Positions 4,532-7,877 of a stretch of 7,877 nucleotides of DNA are shown piece after piece. Each line of letters opens with the position of its first letter. The stretch's first letter is position 1. The stretch is from Chloroflexota bacterium (GTDB lineage Bacteria; Chloroflexota; Dehalococcoidia; UBA3495). Below the pieces are notes generated by a model. That model did not search any database, was not told where the DNA came from, and was given only the letters and a program-made list of their open reading frames with translations. The stretch is from contig JADFNR010000146.1 in NCBI GenBank assembly GCA_022563275.1, positions 1 through 7,877 on the forward strand. The letters run 5' to 3'. Position numbers and translations under genes: made by a program.

Positions 4532-5800
4532 TTGGCTTACCTCTCCCGATTGCGGCTGACCAATTTCCGTAACCTGATTCACCTGGACCTTGGCTTGTCT
4601 CCTGGTGTGACGGTCTACTACGGCCCCAATGCCCAGGGCAAGACCACCCTGCTGGAAGCCATCTATATACTCTGCATCGCCCGGTCTTTCCGTGCCGAGA
4701 ACGAACGGGAAGTGGTCAACTTCCAAGCGGCCAAAGCCGGCGAGCAGGCGCTCGTTGATGGGACCATCGAGAAAGACGGCCAACGCCTACGGGTTATCGT
4801 CGGTTACCAGCCAACCCAACGCTCGAACCAAGAGGGCAATGGTCTGGCCTACAACGTCCGGAAAGAGATACGGGTCAACCGTCTCAAGCGCACCGCCGGA
4901 GAACTGATCGGTCAAGTAAACGCCGTTCTATTCAGCGCCGCGGACATCGAGTTGGTCCAGGGTCCGCCGTCGGGCCGCAGGCGGTTTCTGGATATCCTCT
5001 TGTCCCAGGCGGACCCGATGTATCTCAAGGGGCTGCAGCGGTATCACCGGGTCGTGCAACAGCGGAACCAACTGCTGCGTTTCCTCCGCGAGGGCCGGGC
5101 CAAGAGCGACGAGCTGGCCTTTTGGGATGACGAGTTGGTCCGCGAAGGGGCCTGGATCACCTGGCGGCGTTATGAGGCCATGCGCGAACTTACACCGGCC
5201 TGTGTGCGGCATCACCAAGACCTGAGCGGCCCAGAGGAGACTCTGGAGGTCGAATACCGGCCCAGCGTGCCTCTGGCGGCCGATGTTACAGCGGTCGAGG
5301 ACAACTTTCGGGAAGCGCTGGCTGCGGCATCCCACCGGGAGCGGGCCCGGCCCGTCACGGCTGTGGGCCCCCACCGGGATGACTTCAACCTGATGATCAA
5401 TGGGGCGGATATGGGCGTGTTCGCTTCCCGCGGCCAAGCACGCACCATGGCGCTGACCCTGAGGTTGGCCGAGGCGGAATTCCTGGCTTCCGTGCGGGGA
5501 GAGGGGCCGGTTGTGCTGTTTGATGACGCCCTGTCGGAGATGGACAGTACCCGCAGGCACCGGCTTCTGGAGAAGGCGACCCGGTACGAACAGGTCCTGA
5601 TCACCACCACCGACCTGGAACAGGTGAGTGGCTTCTTCGGCTCCGGGGCCGATTACCGCTACGTTGCCAACGGGCAGGTCTGGCCTTCAGACCAAAACGG
5701 GAATGTGGGGGACAACCCGGTTTCCGCCCCGGCCTCTGATGTGGTATCCGATGGCGCAACTGGCGAAGAGGCCGGTCAGGCTATCGACGAATCGGTGTGA
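4532..5800 (+). CDS. recF: DNA replication and repair protein RecF
   Basis: A 422-residue SMC-like ABC ATPase that helps load RecA onto gapped single-stranded DNA with RecO and RecR. The N-terminus AYLSRLRLTNFRNL is followed by Walker A GPNAQGKTT (31-39) and the RecF-typical TLLEAIYILCIARSFR. Next come SGRRRFLDILLSQ, GPHRDDF (about 279-285), the signature SRGQARTMALTLRLAEAEF, Walker B VVLFDDALSEMD (about 327-338) and ITTTDLEQ. The family is usually 360-400 residues; here about 35 extra low-complexity residues follow the last conserved block. I chose the TTG at 4532 because GGGAGGAG lies nine bases upstream and the conserved strand starts at once. The reading frame is open back to an ATG at 4418 but would then overlap the upstream gene by 82 bases with unconserved sequence. 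The stop is TGA. Confidence 0.93.
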   Translation: MAYLSRLRLTNFRNLIHLDLGLSPGVTVYYGPNAQGKTTLLEAIYILCIARSFRAENEREVVNFQAAKAGEQALVDGTIEKDGQRLRVIVGYQPTQRSNQEGNGLAYNVRKEIRVNRLKRTAGELIGQVNAVLFSAADIELVQGPPSGRRRFLDILLSQADPMYLKGLQRYHRVVQQRNQLLRFLREGRAKSDELAFWDDELVREGAWITWRRYEAMRELTPACVRHHQDLSGPEETLEVEYRPSVPLAADVTAVEDNFREALAAASHRERARPVTAVGPHRDDFNLMINGADMGVFASRGQARTMALTLRLAEAEFLASVRGEGPVVLFDDALSEMDSTRRHRLLEKATRYEQVLITTTDLEQVSGFFGSGADYRYVANGQVWPSDQNGNVGDNPVSAPASDVVSDGATGEEAGQAIDESV

Positions 5801-5865
5801 CCGGTGTATACATCATGCAACGCGGGCTCAGAACACGGGAATAAGGCCGGGGGTTGAATATATAG

Positions 5866-7877
5866 ATGGCGGTGACTCAAGAAACACTGGATGAGATCGC
5901 GCTCTCCCGGGCCGAGTACGACTTGATCCTGGAGCGTCTGGACCGGGAGCCCAACTCCGTTGAACTGGGCATGTTCGGAGCGCTTTGGAGCGAACACTGC
6001 GGCTACAAGCACTCTCGTCCGCTGTTGAGTTTGTTCCGGCAACAGTCCTCCCGGGTCTTGTCTCAGACCGGCGCGGAGAACGCCGGAGCGGTGGATATCG
6101 GCGACGGCTTGGCGGTGGTGTTCAAGGTTGAGTCTCATAACCATCCCTCCGCGGTGGAGCCGCTGCAGGGAGCGGCCACCGGCGTGGGCGGCATCGTCCG
6201 CGACATCCTGGCCATGGGCGCCCGCCCTATCGCTTTGCTCAATTCCCTGCGCTTCGGCCCCTTGGACGACCCCCAGAACCGGCACCTGTTTCATGGTGTG
6301 GTGGGCGGCATCTCTTGGTATGGCAACTGCATCGGCGTGCCCGACGTGGCGGGTGAGATCTGCTTCGACGAGTCATATTCTCAGAACCCCTTGGTGAACG
6401 CGATGTGCGTGGGCCTGGTCCGGACCGACAGCATCGCCACCTCAGCGGCCAGCGAGGTGGGCAACGTTTTGCTGCTGGTGGGCGCCGGCACCGGGCGAGA
6501 CGGCATACACGGGGCATCTGGATTGGCGTCCCGCACCTTTGAGGAAAAGGTGGAGCTGCGCCCGACCGTTCAGGTGGGCGACCCTTTTACCGAAAAACTC
6601 CTGCTTGAATCCTGCCTGGAAATCATGAAACACGATTGGGTGGTGGGGGTCCAGGATATGGGAGCCGCCGGGTTGACCTCTTCCTCGTTCGAGATGGCAT
6701 CGCGCGCCGGGATGGGCATTGAGATGGACCTCTCACAAGTTCCGCTGAGGGAGGAAGGGATGACCCCTTACGAGACGCTTCTTTCAGAATCACAGGAACG
6801 GATGCTTTTCGTAATTGAGGAAGGACACGAACAGGACGCCTTGGACATTTTCCGGAAATGGGACCTTGATGCCGCCGTCATCGGGCAAGTGGTTCAAGGC
6901 GGAAACATGCGGATCATCTGCCAGGGACAGGAAGTCGTGAACCTCCCCGTACACGCCGTGGTGGAAGGAGGCCTGGAGTGTCACAGACCTGCCAGAAGGC
7001 CGGAATATCTGGACGAGGTCCAATCTTTTAATCTGAACGAACTCCCCGAACCCGAAAGAGGGGATGAAATTCTTAAAAAACTCCTGGGCTCGCTGACCAT
7101 CGCCAGCAAGGAAAGTGTCTATGAACAATACGACCACATGGTGCGGCTGAACACGCTGGTTTTGCCGGGCTCCGATGCGGCGGTGATCAGGATTAAGGAT
7201 ACTCATAAAGCCCTGGCCATAGCCGTGGATTGCAACAGCCGTTATTGTTATCTGGACCCCTACCTGGGAGCGCAAATCGCCGTCGCCGAGTGCAGTCGAA
7301 ATATTGTCTGCTCCGGAGCGGAACCCATCGGCGTCACCAATTGTCTTAATTTTGGCAACCCGGAAAAACCGGAGATCATGTGGCAGTTCGAGCAGGCCGT
7401 GAAAGGTCTGGGCGATCTTTGCCGTTTTCTGGAAATTCCAGTAGTCAGCGGCAACGTCAGTCTTTATAATGAAACTCATGGGGCAGCCATTTTCCCGACC
7501 CCCACTGTGGCGGTGGTCGGATTGCTTGAGGATCAGACGCGTCACTGTACCCAGTGGTTCAAAAATTCCGGCGACTTGATCGGCCTTCTGGGAGTGACCC
7601 AAGATGAATTGGGAGGGACGGAATACCTGAAGACCCGGTTTGACCTCACAAAAGGTAAACCCCCTGCGCTTGACCGGGAACTTGAAAAAAAAGTTCAGCG
7701 CCTCTGCCTGAAATTGATTGAAAAAAATCTTGTCGCTTCCGCCCATGACTGTTCGGAAGGTGGCCTGGCGGTGGCCGTTGTGGAATCCTGCATAACAGGA
7801 CCGGGAAATTCCCTGGGGGCGGAGATAAACCTTGAATCCGGGATCAGGGCCGATGCGCTCATGGTCGGTGAAAGTCA
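5866..7877 (+). CDS. purL: Phosphoribosylformylglycinamidine synthase subunit PurL (3' end beyond window)
   Basis: The frame is open from the ATG to the window end, 670 codons plus two bases. The small PurL type is about 740 residues, so roughly the last tenth is missing. The enzyme uses ATP and glutamine-derived ammonia to turn FGAR into FGAM, step four of purine synthesis, together with PurQ and PurS. Diagnostic blocks are LWSEHCGYKHSRPLL (40-54), VESHNHPSAVEPLQGAATG (88-106), RPTVQVGDPF (232-241), QDMGAAGLTSSS, LSESQERM, VLPGSDAAV, GNVSLYNET and HDCSEGGLAVAV. An in-frame TAG directly before the ATG excludes a longer start; the ribosome-binding site (GGGGG, 12 bases away) is weak. Base composition and codon choice change sharply near 6560-6610 with the frame intact, so the two parts may have different origins. 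Confidence 0.95.
   Translation, partial: MAVTQETLDEIALSRAEYDLILERLDREPNSVELGMFGALWSEHCGYKHSRPLLSLFRQQSSRVLSQTGAENAGAVDIGDGLAVVFKVESHNHPSAVEPLQGAATGVGGIVRDILAMGARPIALLNSLRFGPLDDPQNRHLFHGVVGGISWYGNCIGVPDVAGEICFDESYSQNPLVNAMCVGLVRTDSIATSAASEVGNVLLLVGAGTGRDGIHGASGLASRTFEEKVELRPTVQVGDPFTEKLLLESCLEIMKHDWVVGVQDMGAAGLTSSSFEMASRAGMGIEMDLSQVPLREEGMTPYETLLSESQERMLFVIEEGHEQDALDIFRKWDLDAAVIGQVVQGGNMRIICQGQEVVNLPVHAVVEGGLECHRPARRPEYLDEVQSFNLNELPEPERGDEILKKLLGSLTIASKESVYEQYDHMVRLNTLVLPGSDAAVIRIKDTHKALAIAVDCNSRYCYLDPYLGAQIAVAECSRNIVCSGAEPIGVTNCLNFGNPEKPEIMWQFEQAVKGLGDLCRFLEIPVVSGNVSLYNETHGAAIFPTPTVAVVGLLEDQTRHCTQWFKNSGDLIGLLGVTQDELGGTEYLKTRFDLTKGKPPALDRELEKKVQRLCLKLIEKNLVASAHDCSEGGLAVAVVESCITGPGNSLGAEINLESGIRADALMVGES

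Noticed and set aside
5815..5844. Nine-codon open frame (MQRGLRTRE) between recF and purL as a leader peptide
   Set aside because: It has no ribosome-binding site and no associated attenuator hairpins, so a chance frame is the simpler explanation.
6790..7746. Long (318-codon) open frame antisense to purL
   Set aside because: It is a shadow of the purL frame: purL motifs are continuous on the plus strand here, and the antisense protein shows no recognisable domain. Its openness follows from codon choice.

Overview
This is a protein-coding, mostly high-GC bacterial window (about 60% or more GC over most of it) with no mobile element, rRNA, tRNA or CRISPR array. Gene content and protein style (a BioD-like/DRTGG protein without a phosphotransacetylase domain, paired small MaoC proteins, and a conserved unknown gene beside recF) suggest a Chloroflexota lineage such as Dehalococcoidia/SAR202. 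That placement is an inference from memory of these families, not a database result.

Layout. Genes on the minus strand fill 8-3499, read right to left: two overlapping MaoC/hot-dog hydratase subunits (3499-3071, 3092-2667), a SelW/Rdx-family selenoprotein gene (2623-2339), an intrinsic terminator (about 2258-2292), a pentapeptide-repeat protein (2228-1527), a P-loop/DRTGG protein (1446-502) and an A-type iron-sulfur carrier of the HesB/IscA/ErpA family (370-8). A 175-bp divergent promoter region (3500-3674) separates these from the plus-strand genes: an uncharacterised protein (3675-4499), recF (4532-5800) and the first 670 codons of purL (5866 to the window end).

Main discovery. The selenoprotein gene is easy to miss. 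Its reading frame is interrupted by one TGA (2569-2567), so a standard gene caller would keep only a truncated 67-codon piece from a TTG. Reading through the TGA gives a 94-residue protein with a strong Shine-Dalgarno sequence and an N-terminal C-V-S-U redox motif where the family has CxxC or CxxU. A 7-bp stem with a 6-nt loop follows at bacterial-SECIS distance. recF ends in TGA, so TGA is a normal stop in this genome. The gene sits 43 bp behind the MaoC pair and ends at a well-formed terminator, so the three probably form one operon driven by a near-consensus sigma-70-type promoter at 3554-3582.

Second discovery. purL changes character mid-gene, near 6560-6610. GC falls from about 66% (6061-6540) to about 54% (6601-7860), and Glu/Lys codon preference reverses, while the reading frame stays intact across the conserved RPTVQVGDPF segment. 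This suggests either recombination within the gene or a chimeric assembly join, so genes downstream of the window should not be assumed to belong to the same genome.
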